From NCBI RefSeq assembly GCF_021462415.1, contig NZ_JAKEDS010000001.1, positions 778,273-842,272 on the forward strand: a DNA stretch of 64,000 nt, given 5' to 3'. Under the pieces are notes generated by a model. It did no database searches, was not told the origin of the DNA, and was given only the letters and a program-made list of their open reading frames with translations. Both the position numbers and the translations under genes were made by a program. The stretch comes from Rhodohalobacter sp. 614A (GTDB taxonomy: Bacteria; Bacteroidota; Rhodothermia; Balneolales; Balneolaceae). Within the stretch, counting starts at the first letter, position 1. Every line of letters begins with the position of its first letter. Positions 7,501 through 15,788 of the stretch are shown here, in pieces.

Positions 7501-9815
7501 AGGCTTTCCCAGCCAATCAACAAAGAATCGTAAAATGCTGTTGAAAGCCCGGAATTATCCAGCATATTTTCCATATCTGTGACGGCCGAAACATCCCAAC
7601 CGCCAATATCCTGGTTGAATACGGAGGCATCCCTAAACATAAAAGCCATGTCTATAACTTCCGCCACACTCCAGTTACCTATTTCCTGGTTAAATGCTTC
7701 CGCATGGGAAAACATGCTGCGCATTGATTCGACTCCGGACACATCCCAGTTACTTATATCCTGGTTGAAAGATGTTGCGTATTGAAACATACTATCCATC
7801 TTCGTAACCTTTTCTACGTTCCAGGCGGTGTACTCGTCTGCTGTTCCGGAATTCACGACTTTTTCTGAAATATCCTGATTAAAAGAAGTAGCTCCGTGAA
7901 ACATATCATTCATGAGAGTTACGGATGACACATCCCAGTTACCAATATCCTGGTTAAAAGTCGATGCACCATCAAACATATAGTTCATTTTTTCTACAGA
8001 GGAAACATCCCAACCGCCAATATCCTGGTTAAACGCAGTAGCACTGGCAAACATAAAAGCCATGTTTTTAACATTCTTCACCTCCCAGCCGCCGATATCC
8101 TGATTAAATGAACTTGCTTGTGTGAACATATTTTCCATCGTTGTAATGTTTTCCACATTCCAGCCGCCGATATCCCCGTTAAATGATGATGCACCAAAAA
8201 ACATTAGAGTAAGGTTAGTCACATTTGACAAATCAGGCTCATCTGTTGCATTATAGGTGAGATTGCTCGCCCCGAAAAACGCTCCTTTCATAGAACTCCA
8301 CTCAACATCTCCCCACTGTTCAATCGTCATAATCTTTTCTTTGTCACCCGTGTTGTTAAAGTAGATACGGGGAAAATCACCGGAAATTTCTACGGTGTAC
8401 GTTCCGGCACTTGCATAGGTGTGAGTGGCATCTCCTGTTTGTCCGGCATTACTATTGCCATCTCCCCAGTCTACATCGTAATTGTAGCCGCTGCCTGTGG
8501 TGGGAATAGTAATATCCAAATCGCCGGAAGTAACTTCCCATGTGGTGATAAACGGATCAAATGGCTCTACATAATCACCCTGAAATTCGTAGGCTCCCAT
8601 ATCTACAATCTGCGTTGAGCCTAAAAATACACGCCCATTCCGGTTTAAATCTTCGGGATCGGCATTTCCGCCCGGATAGTTAGAAAAATCGGTGGATGGG
8701 TCCCCGGTATTAATGGCCGGTGAGCTTTCCGTAAGCTGCAGATCGCCAGCGGATGTGGGTGCATCATCTGGATCAACGGCCGTAACAAAAAGCGGATCTG
8801 TATCAATATTATTGCCGCCATCGGTCCCATAACTGGAATTCCAGGAATCGCTGCCGCCGGAGCCGTCTACCAGGCTGTAAGAAAAAGTGGGATCAGACGT
8901 GCCGTAATTAAAAACAAAAGATGAACCATCGTTATCCCATAGAATGGCATTTTTAAATGTGGGAGAACTGTTCCTGTTATAGATAGCCGCTCCCCCGGCA
9001 TTGGATGCATTCCCGGTAATGGTTACATTCTCAAAATTCAAATCTGTATCCTCAATATTAATAGCCGCACCCGTATGAGCGGTATTGCCTGAAAATAAAG
9101 CATTGATGACTGATCCGGGTGTGCTCATAATTTGCATACCTCCCCCGCCGGTATTTGCCTCATTCCCCGAAAAGGATACATTCGTGAACTGCATGGAATC
9201 GTTTGAATCCAGATAGACCCCACCGCCATATCCCGCCGAATTGTCTATAAAGGAAACATTTGTTAAAAGAATGGTACCATCTTCGGATTGAAAACCGCCG
9301 CCGGTCAGACCTGCACTATTCTCCAAAAAAATAACGTCGGAAAGAGTCACATCTCCACCGCTTCTGTTCCGCACTCCGCCACCATAGTATGGTGTATTCC
9401 CGTGCTGAATTGTAACCCCCTCGATTTCTACATCCGTTGCAGGGTTCTCTATGGCAATCACCCGGTCTGAGGCTGAACCGGCATCCGCATGTGCCTGGAT
9501 GATCGTGCTTTCAGATCCCACCCCCTGGATGGTAATATCTTTATCAACTACGAAGCTCTCTGTAAATGTCCCCACAGAAAGCCTTATGATATCTCCCGAG
9601 TCCGATTCATCGATTGCATGAGTGATGGTGATACATGGCGAAGTTGAACTGGTACAATCATTCCCTGTATCGGTTCCTCCGGTAGCTACAAATCGGGTCG
9701 TTTGTGCGGTTGCAGCAGAGGCAAACAACAGTACCATTAGCAGCATCACAACTTTGATCAGAATTGCGTCTACCTTCCTTTCGGTTATCTTAAATTCGTA
9801 ATGATTTGGCTTCAT
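4563..9815 (-). CDS. Large T9SS-exported protein: beta-helix, two PKD-BspA units, C-terminal sorting domain
   Basis: A 1750-residue product. Order: signal peptide (about 1-38, ending ATAQ); right-handed beta-helix region (about 45-420) with a MGAYEF end; PKD domain (about 425-490); BspA/DUF285 leucine-rich-type repeats with SFNQDIGGWDVS units (about 495-800); second PKD (about 822-890) and second BspA block (about 895-1150); a cadherin-like domain (about 1170-1275); a beta-sandwich module shared with the 15789-19022 product; Por secretion tail with QNYPNPFNPTTVISYQLP (about 1658-1750). Secretion through T9SS and attachment to or release from the outer membrane are expected from family knowledge; the ligand is unknown. 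It is divergent from the sigma/kinase cassette at 10094-13329, which may control it. Confidence 0.92.
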   Translation of the reverse strand: MKPNHYEFKITERKVDAILIKVVMLLMVLLFASAATAQTTRFVATGGTDTGNDCTSSTSPCITITHAIDESDSGDIIRLSVGTFTESFVVDKDITIQGVGSESTIIQAHADAGSASDRVIAIENPATDVEIEGVTIQHGNTPYYGGGVRNRSGGDVTLSDVIFLENSAGLTGGGFQSEDGTILLTNVSFIDNSAGYGGGVYLDSNDSMQFTNVSFSGNEANTGGGGMQIMSTPGSVINALFSGNTAHTGAAINIEDTDLNFENVTITGNASNAGGAAIYNRNSSPTFKNAILWDNDGSSFVFNYGTSDPTFSYSLVDGSGGSDSWNSSYGTDGGNNIDTDPLFVTAVDPDDAPTSAGDLQLTESSPAINTGDPSTDFSNYPGGNADPEDLNRNGRVFLGSTQIVDMGAYEFQGDYVEPFDPFITTWEVTSGDLDITIPTTGSGYNYDVDWGDGNSNAGQTGDATHTYASAGTYTVEISGDFPRIYFNNTGDKEKIMTIEQWGDVEWSSMKGAFFGASNLTYNATDEPDLSNVTNLTLMFFGASSFNGDIGGWNVENITTMENMFTQASSFNQDIGGWEVKNVKNMAFMFASATAFNQDIGGWDVSSVEKMNYMFDGASTFNQDIGNWDVSSVTLMNDMFHGATSFNQDISEKVVNSGTADEYTAWNVEKVTKMDSMFQYATSFNQDISNWDVSGVESMRSMFSHAEAFNQEIGNWSVAEVIDMAFMFRDASVFNQDIGGWDVSAVTDMENMLDNSGLSTAFYDSLLIGWESLAVQNGIELGAEGLEYCIGETARQALIDDHSWTFDGDTFAGTGCDAPPGFITTWEVTSGDLQITIPTEGSGYNYDVDWGDGNSDAGQTGDATHTYASAGTYTVEITGDFPRIYFNNEGDKEKIMTIEQWGEIEWTSMNKAFYGASNLTYNATDEPDLSGVSDMSYLFGYASSFNGDISSWDVSTITKMGAMFFHASSFNQDLNEWDVSLVENMASMFSGATVFNGDISSWDISSVETMMNMFSSAEAFNQDISTKTANSGTPDEYEAWDISNVTNVNNLFASAEAFNQDISNWDVSSLSSMSGMFMNAHSFNQDLGGWDISGVTTMSNMFFLSGLSSANYDAIIVGWEAQSVQDDVEIGAAGVKYCMAQAERQALIDDHNWTFSGDDLASGCSEAVASDGRILASDLNGYTFTPADFDQSDNTFSVVIKTLPSGNLELDGNPVSANDEISVADIDDGDLTYSTNASGGFAEYSEFEFSVKDAGGTESTDTYTMTIDLGRAQLFIDEDEGWRFLTNPSIGDEFGDFLDPLWLKGIPGSDNPSADVANVQLLDQGNYVWEELDDLTDEISRGSGFIVYVYTNNDENYSATLTSGENWESLENEFAYSGLFYDDAQGPQGDSHFLIANPHPVSIDFCEMVNEATNIASTFDVWNPSENGGNGGYQNQSCQGIYSSIEPFQAFWIRTTDNNPELSVPESAYSTRLAKENPAEEDKFLISLTVNSEDQVFSNTANIHFSENGTAGLDAQDGIKLSAAGLADHWLSLYSLDQTKKAYAFQSLPENIFTQEEKVSIPVDLQTTEAGRFTLNWTLPESHVFNGSYFLRDNVTHEVTELRDGASYSFKIEATQTAKATSIKETPFTGTSQLVAKNSQSEPRFELLVAKAGIDGEAELGSLPDQFTLQQNYPNPFNPTTVISYQLPVSSEVRLEVYDMLGRNVATLVNEQVAAGRHSVNFDASNLSSGVYLYRLAAGNQIMTKKLTVVK

Positions 9816-10093
9816 CGGCTTGAAATATTTTGGTTCTGGCAGGTGGATAGAGCGCTTGGCAACTCTAAGAACTGCATACTTTTTTTAAGGCTGCCTCAAC
9901 ATTGATATATTTTCTGTGCAAACCCCTTCACTCATAAATACGTGAAGCATCGTCTGATTACGACATGACTTTTTTTTGATTTTTTTGTTGATGGATTTCT
10001 AACTGCTTTTCTCAGAGCGCTTTAGTACTTTTTAGAAAAGAATCAGAAACTTCATCTACTTGAGGCCCGCATTCTCACAGAATCTTGGCAGGA
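9816..10093. other. Divergent control region between T9SS gene and ECF sigma gene 2
   Basis: This 278-base AT-rich spacer must hold promoters for both the minus-strand T9SS gene and the plus-strand sigma gene. It contains long T runs (around 9969-9987) and a short inverted repeat CTTCAC...GTGAAG (about 9928-9949) that could be a hairpin or operator. I could not place a convincing promoter, and no small ORF with support was seen. Confidence 0.4.
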
Positions 10094-10660
10094 ATGGAAA
10101 ACAGAAATAAAATTACCCGTCTTTTAATCGACGTTCGCACAGGGGATAAAGAAGCTTACGACAGCCTGTTTTCCATCGTATATGAAAAATTGAAGGAGAT
10201 TGCAGGATTCCATTTACGAGAGAAAGGAAGAAATAAAAACCTGACTCTTTCAAATACTGCTTTGGTTCACGAAGCTTATATGAAATTGATGGATTACACC
10301 GATGGCGAATGGGAAAACCGGTCTCACTTTTATGCGATTGCCTCTCGATGTATGCGACATATTCTTATTGATTACTGCCGGAAAAAAACAGCTGAAAAAC
10401 GTGGCGGAGAACAGCAGGAAATTACCCTTCTGGAAGAGCATATTAACCTCGAAAAACATGCTGAAAAACTGATAGACCTGAACCGGCTGATTGATGAAAT
10501 GGCTGAATTTGATGAACGGAAAAGCAAAATCGTAGAGATGCGTTTTTTTGGAGGGATGACCATTCAAGAGATTTCTGAAGTACTGAATGTTTCCAGCCGA
10601 ACGGTAGACCGCGACTGGCTGAAAGCACGTATGTGGCTCTTAAAGGAAATGACTCCATAA
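10094..10660 (+). CDS. ECF-type RNA polymerase sigma factor (PF07638/TIGR02999 type), cassette 2
   Basis: The 188-residue product closely parallels the sigma factors at 980 and 24040. Region 2 is seen in NRSHFYAIASRCMRHILIDY and the following CRKKTAEKRGG; region 4 in KIVEMRFFGGMTIQEISEVL. The ATG at 10094, preceded closely by CAGGA, is preferred over an in-frame TTG at 10085. The kinase of the same cassette starts 122 bases downstream. Divergent transcription from the large T9SS gene suggests that gene as a target (inference). No anti-sigma gene is present. Confidence 0.91.
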   Translation: MENRNKITRLLIDVRTGDKEAYDSLFSIVYEKLKEIAGFHLREKGRNKNLTLSNTALVHEAYMKLMDYTDGEWENRSHFYAIASRCMRHILIDYCRKKTAEKRGGEQQEITLLEEHINLEKHAEKLIDLNRLIDEMAEFDERKSKIVEMRFFGGMTIQEISEVLNVSSRTVDRDWLKARMWLLKEMTP

Positions 10661-10782
10661 ATCATTTCATAAAAAGCTTTCTGCCTTTTCTTATTAAAAA
10701 ATCAAAATTTTTTTCCGGTTCATCTTAAAACTACACATTTTAGGAGACCAAAAAATTTTAACAATCTTTCCGACTATTTTTC

Positions 10783-13329
10783 ATGGATAAGAACAGGTGG
10801 AAAAAAATCAGCCAAATACTGGATGATGCAATTACGTATCCGGATGAAAAAAGGAATACATATATAAAACGTGCTTGCGGAGATGACACAGCTCTTCTGA
10901 ATGAAGTAAAAGAGCTCTTAGCCTCCATGGAGAAATTTTACGGGAACGATGATAACCTCGAAGAAGAGTTGGAAAAAAACGAAGCTCTCTTCCATCTGGC
11001 CATGAGCGACGTAAAACCCGACGAAGATGTTTACCTGGCCGGAAATACCATTGGGCCGTGGAATATTACCGAGCTTATCGGGCGTGGAGGCATGGGCAGC
11101 GTGTATAAAGCGCAACGGAAAAATGAAGCGGGCATTCAACAATCCGGGGCGTTGAAAATTATTCATAAAAGCCTGATTACCCCATCTCATACCGAACGCT
11201 TTCGACTGGAACAACAAATTTTGTCGGGTCTTCAGCACCCGAATATTGCAGGATTTATCGACAGCGGTATCACCAGTGACGGCATTCCTTACATGGTGAT
11301 GGAATATGTGGAAGGAGTATCGCTGCTGGAATACTGCGACAAAAACAAACTTCCGGTTTCCAAAAGGCTGGAGCTGTTCAAAACCGTTTGCCGCACCATT
11401 CAGTTTGCCCATAAATCCCTGATTGTGCATCGGGATCTGAAAGCTGAAAATATTCTGGTGACTGGAGAAGGCCACGTAAAAATTCTGGATTTCGGGATTG
11501 CCAAATTGCTGGATCCTAACCTGTATGAATTGTCTCCGGTTGAAACTCAGCCCGGCCTGCGGATGCTCAGCCTTGAGTATGCCTCGCCAGAGCAGGTGGC
11601 CGGAAAACCGGTCACCACGTCTACGGATGTGTATTCACTTGGGGTTCTTTTGTACCGGCTTTTGACGGGAGTTCATCCATTTGAGGTAGATGATCATTCT
11701 TTTCGGGAAGTGGAAAAAATGGTTCTCAAAAAAGATTCGCCGCTGCCAAGCCACCGATTTTCAAATCTACAGGATGGCAACAGAAAAAAAGAGATTGCCC
11801 GAAACCGCAACCTGGATCCCTCAGAATTAACCCATCTTTTAAAAGGAGACCTGGATGCGATTGCCAATAAAGCGCTCCAGAAAAATCCCGAGCGGCGGTA
11901 CGATTCGGCTGAAGTCTTTACCACAGATATCGAACGCCATCAACAGGGCCTGCCCATTTCCGCCCGACCGGATACACTTGGCTATCGCTCGGCAAAATTT
12001 ATATCCAGGCACCGCTGGGCCGTAACCGCCGCCGTATTGGTCATTCTATCTCTTGGCGTGGGAATTGTTGCCACACTCTGGCAGGCGAAACAGGCCGAAC
12101 AAAATGCAGAACAAGCCGAACAGGTCTCTGCTTTTTTGCTTGAACTGATAGAGGGTTCCGATCCTACAAAATCAAATGAAGGTTCCACAACTGTTCGGGA
12201 ACTGCTGGATCAGGGGTATAAAAAATTCAGAACTGAATTGAACGATCAGCCTATCGTTCGTGCAAGAATGCTGGGAATGATCGGGAAAGTATATGACAAC
12301 CTGGGACTGTATGATGAAGCGTTACCAGCGCTTGAAGAATCCATTGAAGGCTTTCAACAGGAAAATGATCAGTCTTCTGACTATGCAACTGCCTTGTTAC
12401 AATATGCGAACCTTCAATACCGCCTGGGGGATTCGGATAAAATGGAATCAGCAGCCCGGGAAGCATACCAGGTAAACCTGCATCATTTTGATGAGGACGC
12501 CCCTCAAAATGCAAGTATCCTGAATACGCTTGCAATTGCATTACAGGATAAAGGAGAAAAGGAAGAAGCCACTCAAATATACCGACAAATCATCAATATC
12601 CGGCGAAATGATCCCGAACAACAGTCCAACTTAGCCATCAACCTGAATAACCTTGCCATTTTACTGCAAGAGAGCGGCGAACTGGATGAATCTGAAGAAC
12701 TTTATAAAGAAGCTATCCAAGTGGTAAAAAAGAAGTGGGGAGAAGAGCATCCTTATATGGCGTATGTGCTGAACGGATATGCGGGAATCCATGAAGACCG
12801 CAAAGATTTTAAAAAAGCAATAGACGCATTAACCCAGGCACTGACAATCGGACGGGCGGTTTTCCCTGAAGAGCATCCGTTTATCGCCGTCGTTCTGCAT
12901 AACATAGGCAGAGATTATGAATATGCAGAGGATTATGAAACAGCTGTAGACTATTACCGGAAAGCATTGGACTTGAGACGAAAATCCCTCCCCTCCGATC
13001 ATATTGATATTGCCTCTTCACTGGATGCCTTAGGATGGGTGGCCATTAAAACCGGTCAACCTACGGAAGCAGAACCTATGCTTCGACAAGCCTTAGACAT
13101 CCGAAAGCAGACCTACCAAGAAAATGACTGGAGAGTGGCCCAGGTAGAATCGCATCTGGGGCGAAGCCTTCGGCAACAGGGTAAAATTAAAGAAGCCAAA
13201 ACATTACTCGAGAAAAGCTATCCCGTACTTGAAGATTTCTTCGGGCCTGATCACTTTCATGTTCAAAGAACTCAGGAGGATCTGAATGAAATATACCAAC
13301 AAGCCGGGAATCCGGTCCCGGCTCAATGA
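10783..13329 (+). CDS. Membrane Ser/Thr protein kinase with C-terminal TPR domain, cassette 2
   Basis: 848 residues, collinear with the kinase at 1632 over its whole length. Motifs: GRGGMGSVY glycine loop, catalytic lysine in ALKII, HRDLKAEN (an alanine replaces the usual proline after DLK) and DFGIAK. A single membrane helix (WAVTAAVLVILSLGVGIVATL) is followed by an EQAEQ linker and TPR repeats of the G-E-H-P-spaced kind reaching the C-terminus. The kinase faces the cytoplasm; the TPR part is expected outside the inner membrane and may sense a protein ligand. It follows sigma factor 2 in the same direction and converges with the PD40 lipoprotein gene at 13361. Confidence 0.93.
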   Translation: MDKNRWKKISQILDDAITYPDEKRNTYIKRACGDDTALLNEVKELLASMEKFYGNDDNLEEELEKNEALFHLAMSDVKPDEDVYLAGNTIGPWNITELIGRGGMGSVYKAQRKNEAGIQQSGALKIIHKSLITPSHTERFRLEQQILSGLQHPNIAGFIDSGITSDGIPYMVMEYVEGVSLLEYCDKNKLPVSKRLELFKTVCRTIQFAHKSLIVHRDLKAENILVTGEGHVKILDFGIAKLLDPNLYELSPVETQPGLRMLSLEYASPEQVAGKPVTTSTDVYSLGVLLYRLLTGVHPFEVDDHSFREVEKMVLKKDSPLPSHRFSNLQDGNRKKEIARNRNLDPSELTHLLKGDLDAIANKALQKNPERRYDSAEVFTTDIERHQQGLPISARPDTLGYRSAKFISRHRWAVTAAVLVILSLGVGIVATLWQAKQAEQNAEQAEQVSAFLLELIEGSDPTKSNEGSTTVRELLDQGYKKFRTELNDQPIVRARMLGMIGKVYDNLGLYDEALPALEESIEGFQQENDQSSDYATALLQYANLQYRLGDSDKMESAAREAYQVNLHHFDEDAPQNASILNTLAIALQDKGEKEEATQIYRQIINIRRNDPEQQSNLAINLNNLAILLQESGELDESEELYKEAIQVVKKKWGEEHPYMAYVLNGYAGIHEDRKDFKKAIDALTQALTIGRAVFPEEHPFIAVVLHNIGRDYEYAEDYETAVDYYRKALDLRRKSLPSDHIDIASSLDALGWVAIKTGQPTEAEPMLRQALDIRKQTYQENDWRVAQVESHLGRSLRQQGKIKEAKTLLEKSYPVLEDFFGPDHFHVQRTQEDLNEIYQQAGNPVPAQ

Positions 13330-13360
13330 TATATCATGTATTGTTTCTTTTATGAAGTGC

Positions 13361-14620
13361 TTACTCAGCCAGCGGAGACCAATGCGGGAAAAATGAGGCA
13401 CTGTTATCATCCTTTCCGGTAATATTTGTCAGTCCCGAACCATCTGTTCCCACGACAAAAACATCGAATAAATCTGCAGAGCTATCCCTGTTTGAGTCGA
13501 ATGCAATATGGCTCCCATCGGGTGACCATGACGGAAACCGGTGTGTAATTTGTTCATCACCCAGGTCTGTAAGACACTCAATATCGGAGCCATCCGCTTC
13601 TGCTACACAAATTTCCCAGGAAACTTCGGTTTCGAAATTGCTGCGGAATGCAATTTTATTGCCATCGGGCGACCATGAGGGATTCGCAAAAAACGTACTT
13701 TCACCCTGAAGAAGCACACTCCGTCCGGTTCCATCCACATTTATGGTACTGATGTAATGCGCTTTACCAGCTTCGATCGTATGAAATGCAATTTTATTGC
13801 CATCTGGTGACCAATCCGGCCACCAGTCTCCTGTGGAAGAATTGGTTACGTTGGTTTTGCCAGAGCCATCGGCATTCATGATAAAGATATCTCCTTCCCC
13901 ACCCGGCACATATGAATGATAGGCTATTTGAGAACCATCGGGCGACCATGAAGGATATTCATAAAACCGTTGATTATCGCTAGTTAAATTTTGAAGATTT
14001 TGTCCATCAGCATCCACCATCCAAATTTGAGCGGTTGTAAATTCTCCTCCAGCTGAGGCAAATAAAATGTTCAGTCCATCCGGCGAAACAGCTACTTTCC
14101 AGTACTCTCCAATTCCAAAATCGGTCAATTGGGTTCTGTTATTTCCATCCGGGTCCGATTTGTAAAGGTTTGTGACTCCATTTTCATGTCGGGCAAATAC
14201 AATCTTATTCCTCAGAATACCGATGCAATTCATGACAAAAGATAGATTTGCTGTTTCACTTCCGGTTATTTCAACAGATTGTGGATTTTCACTGGTTACG
14301 GCACAGTGATCGGCGATGTTGGTTATTTCAACACTATATGTGCCAGGCTCCAGGTTGCTAAATGTAGCCGAATCGTTGGCATCCACATTTTTATTCCCTT
14401 CACCCTGAAAAGAAACCAAAACGCCAGGAGGATTTTCATCTCCACCGGTTGTGGTTATCTCTACGTTCACTTGCCCTAAATCCGGATCTACATTTGTAGA
14501 ACTGTCACCACATGCAATGTTGATCATCCATAGCACGATTAAAAGTGCTATCATTTTCGACCATCGATATGATATTTGTTTTGAGGAAATGGATGGGAGT
14601 TGTAACTGATTTTGCTTCAT
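13361..14620 (-). CDS. TolB-like PD40 beta-propeller lipoprotein
   Basis: 419 residues. A lipoprotein signal is visible: hydrophobic MIALLIVLWMINIAC with the lipobox cysteine near residue 37. Residues about 48-140 form a beta domain with a GTYSVEI motif, like a PEGA/carboxypeptidase-regulatory fold. The rest holds five to six WD40-like PD40 repeats with the SWSPDGNKIAF pattern, spaced about 45 residues, as in TolB and DPP6-type propellers. It lies convergent with kinase 2 and has no TolB partner genes, so it is not TolB itself. Role: probably an outer- or inner-membrane-anchored propeller of unknown binding function. The start could also be an internal methionine at residue 23. Confidence 0.85.
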   Translation of the reverse strand: MKQNQLQLPSISSKQISYRWSKMIALLIVLWMINIACGDSSTNVDPDLGQVNVEITTTGGDENPPGVLVSFQGEGNKNVDANDSATFSNLEPGTYSVEITNIADHCAVTSENPQSVEITGSETANLSFVMNCIGILRNKIVFARHENGVTNLYKSDPDGNNRTQLTDFGIGEYWKVAVSPDGLNILFASAGGEFTTAQIWMVDADGQNLQNLTSDNQRFYEYPSWSPDGSQIAYHSYVPGGEGDIFIMNADGSGKTNVTNSSTGDWWPDWSPDGNKIAFHTIEAGKAHYISTINVDGTGRSVLLQGESTFFANPSWSPDGNKIAFRSNFETEVSWEICVAEADGSDIECLTDLGDEQITHRFPSWSPDGSHIAFDSNRDSSADLFDVFVVGTDGSGLTNITGKDDNSASFFPHWSPLAE

Positions 14621-14729
14621 ATAAATTTAATAAGATGATTTAATCTTGTTTGATTTCCTGAATCGGGTCTAACCGACCTGCCCATAGATGCAATTTTTTT
14701 GGGGCCTACGAGCTCATCCTTTTCTGGCA

Positions 14730-14760
14730 AAAAACAAAAAGGCTCCATCCGAAGCCTTTT
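14730..14760 (-). terminator. Intrinsic terminator for the 14871-15320 gene
   Basis: Perfect 8-bp stem AAAAGGCT (14737-14744) / AGCCTTTT (14753-14760) with an 8-base loop, followed on the minus strand by a T-rich tract (TTTTTGTTTT). It lies downstream of the small lipoprotein gene ending at 14871. Confidence 0.75.
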
Positions 14761-14870
14761 CTAATCCACGATATTTAAAAAAGCATTGTTTTTAATGCAC
14801 TCTCTAGAATGTTTTTTTGATTTAATAAACTCCATTCAAATGAAGGAAATCACTTCTTTTGGGACAGGTT

Positions 14871-15320
14871 TTATCTTATCACTTTTACTTCCAGTTTTGC
14901 ATAGTGTTGTTCCGCCTCTGCCAATTGATTCATAAAAAATGCCACCGCTTCATTCTTGGTGGATTCATTCGCATCTAAATACACCCGAATGGACCCAACT
15001 CCAATGAAAAAAGCTAATTGTCCATTTACTTTATCCAGATCGGCTTCAGTTCTCACACGTGTACTTCCTCTGGAATCATCCTCGCGAATGTTTGTTAATT
15101 CGTATGCCGTAGCTCCTGACTGAGCCTCAAAATATGCCCGAAAACCGCCGTTTGAAATGTTATAGGTTCCGTCTGAATTCTCTATGACTGGAACATACTT
15201 TTCGAACTCAACATAAAAGACATCTTCGTTTTCATTTTCATCCGAGCCGGAATCACTCGGACATCCATAAAAAGAGACTAAAATGAATAGAGAGAAAACT
15301 GCTTTGAACGCTTTTTTCAT
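14871..15320 (-). CDS. Small hypothetical lipoprotein
   Basis: 149 residues, unrecognised. The N-terminus is a lipoprotein signal: MKKAFKAVFSLFILVSFYGC, with cysteine at residue 20, followed by a Ser/Asp/Glu-rich linker (SDSGSDENENED) typical of surface lipoproteins. The remaining 110 residues are mixed alpha/beta without a known motif and end in a basic KLEVKVIR. It is followed by a good terminator and is transcribed alone or with the PD40 lipoprotein further downstream. Function unknown. Confidence 0.8.
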   Translation of the reverse strand: MKKAFKAVFSLFILVSFYGCPSDSGSDENENEDVFYVEFEKYVPVIENSDGTYNISNGGFRAYFEAQSGATAYELTNIREDDSRGSTRVRTEADLDKVNGQLAFFIGVGSIRVYLDANESTKNEAVAFFMNQLAEAEQHYAKLEVKVIR

Positions 15321-15557
15321 AACTTAGGATACATTATTTGTTGCATGGATATTTTTTCGAAACAGAAAGAATCATTTCGTTTTTTTAACTATGCAACGTG
15401 TGATCGTAAATCAGCTCACATCCTTTCGTTAAATTTTGTGCCGTAAAGGTGGCAACCCGGATAAACCCCTTTTACAACTCTCTTTTATTTTTGTCTCTTC
15501 TTGAAAAAAAATAGGATTCACAATCAACAGGAGAGAAAAATTATAGCACCAATACCA

Positions 15558-15665
15558 TTAGGATTGCGCACCCGCATCAGGCGGTAAGAGCTGTTCGGTA
15601 TTTTTGATGGATAAGGTGGTAATTTCCGGTGATTGCCAGGGGATGTGGGTTTTGTTGGTTTTCAT
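15558..15665 (-). CDS. Small ORF (35 codons), RiPP-leader-like peptide, copy B
   Basis: ATG at 15665, stop TAA at 15558. It is the paralogue of the 4238-4351 ORF: PWQSPEITTLSI in the middle and NTEQLLPPDAGAQS at the end, against PWQTPAITTLSI and NTEQLLPPDPGEDS. Most codon differences at identical residues are at third positions. The position is also the same: 123 bases downstream of a T9SS-exported protein gene on the same strand. The middle segment resembles an RRE-binding RiPP leader, and the QLLPPD-x-G end would be the core. No RBS is obvious, and no maturation enzyme is adjacent. Confidence 0.62.
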   Translation of the reverse strand: MKTNKTHIPWQSPEITTLSIKNTEQLLPPDAGAQS

Positions 15666-15729
15666 AATTGAGTTTTGTCTACGTTTGAATATGGGTTTCT
15701 TGTGATCCTGCTGAGGTGTAAAGCGGTCG

Positions 15730-15763
15730 GCGCAGAGCGTTTTTCTCCTCTACCGCTCTGCGC
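15730..15763. other. Strong hairpin between T9SS gene and small ORF B
   Basis: Perfect 10-bp inverted repeat GCGCAGAGCG (15730-15739) / CGCTCTGCGC (15754-15763), loop of 14 bases. On the minus strand it lies 26 bases past the stop codon of the T9SS gene and about 65 bases before small ORF B. It is not followed by a T run in that direction, so it is more likely an RNA-processing, stabilising or partial termination element than a full terminator. Confidence 0.6.
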
Positions 15764-15788
15764 GGTGCTCTATGCCTTTCGCGCTTCG

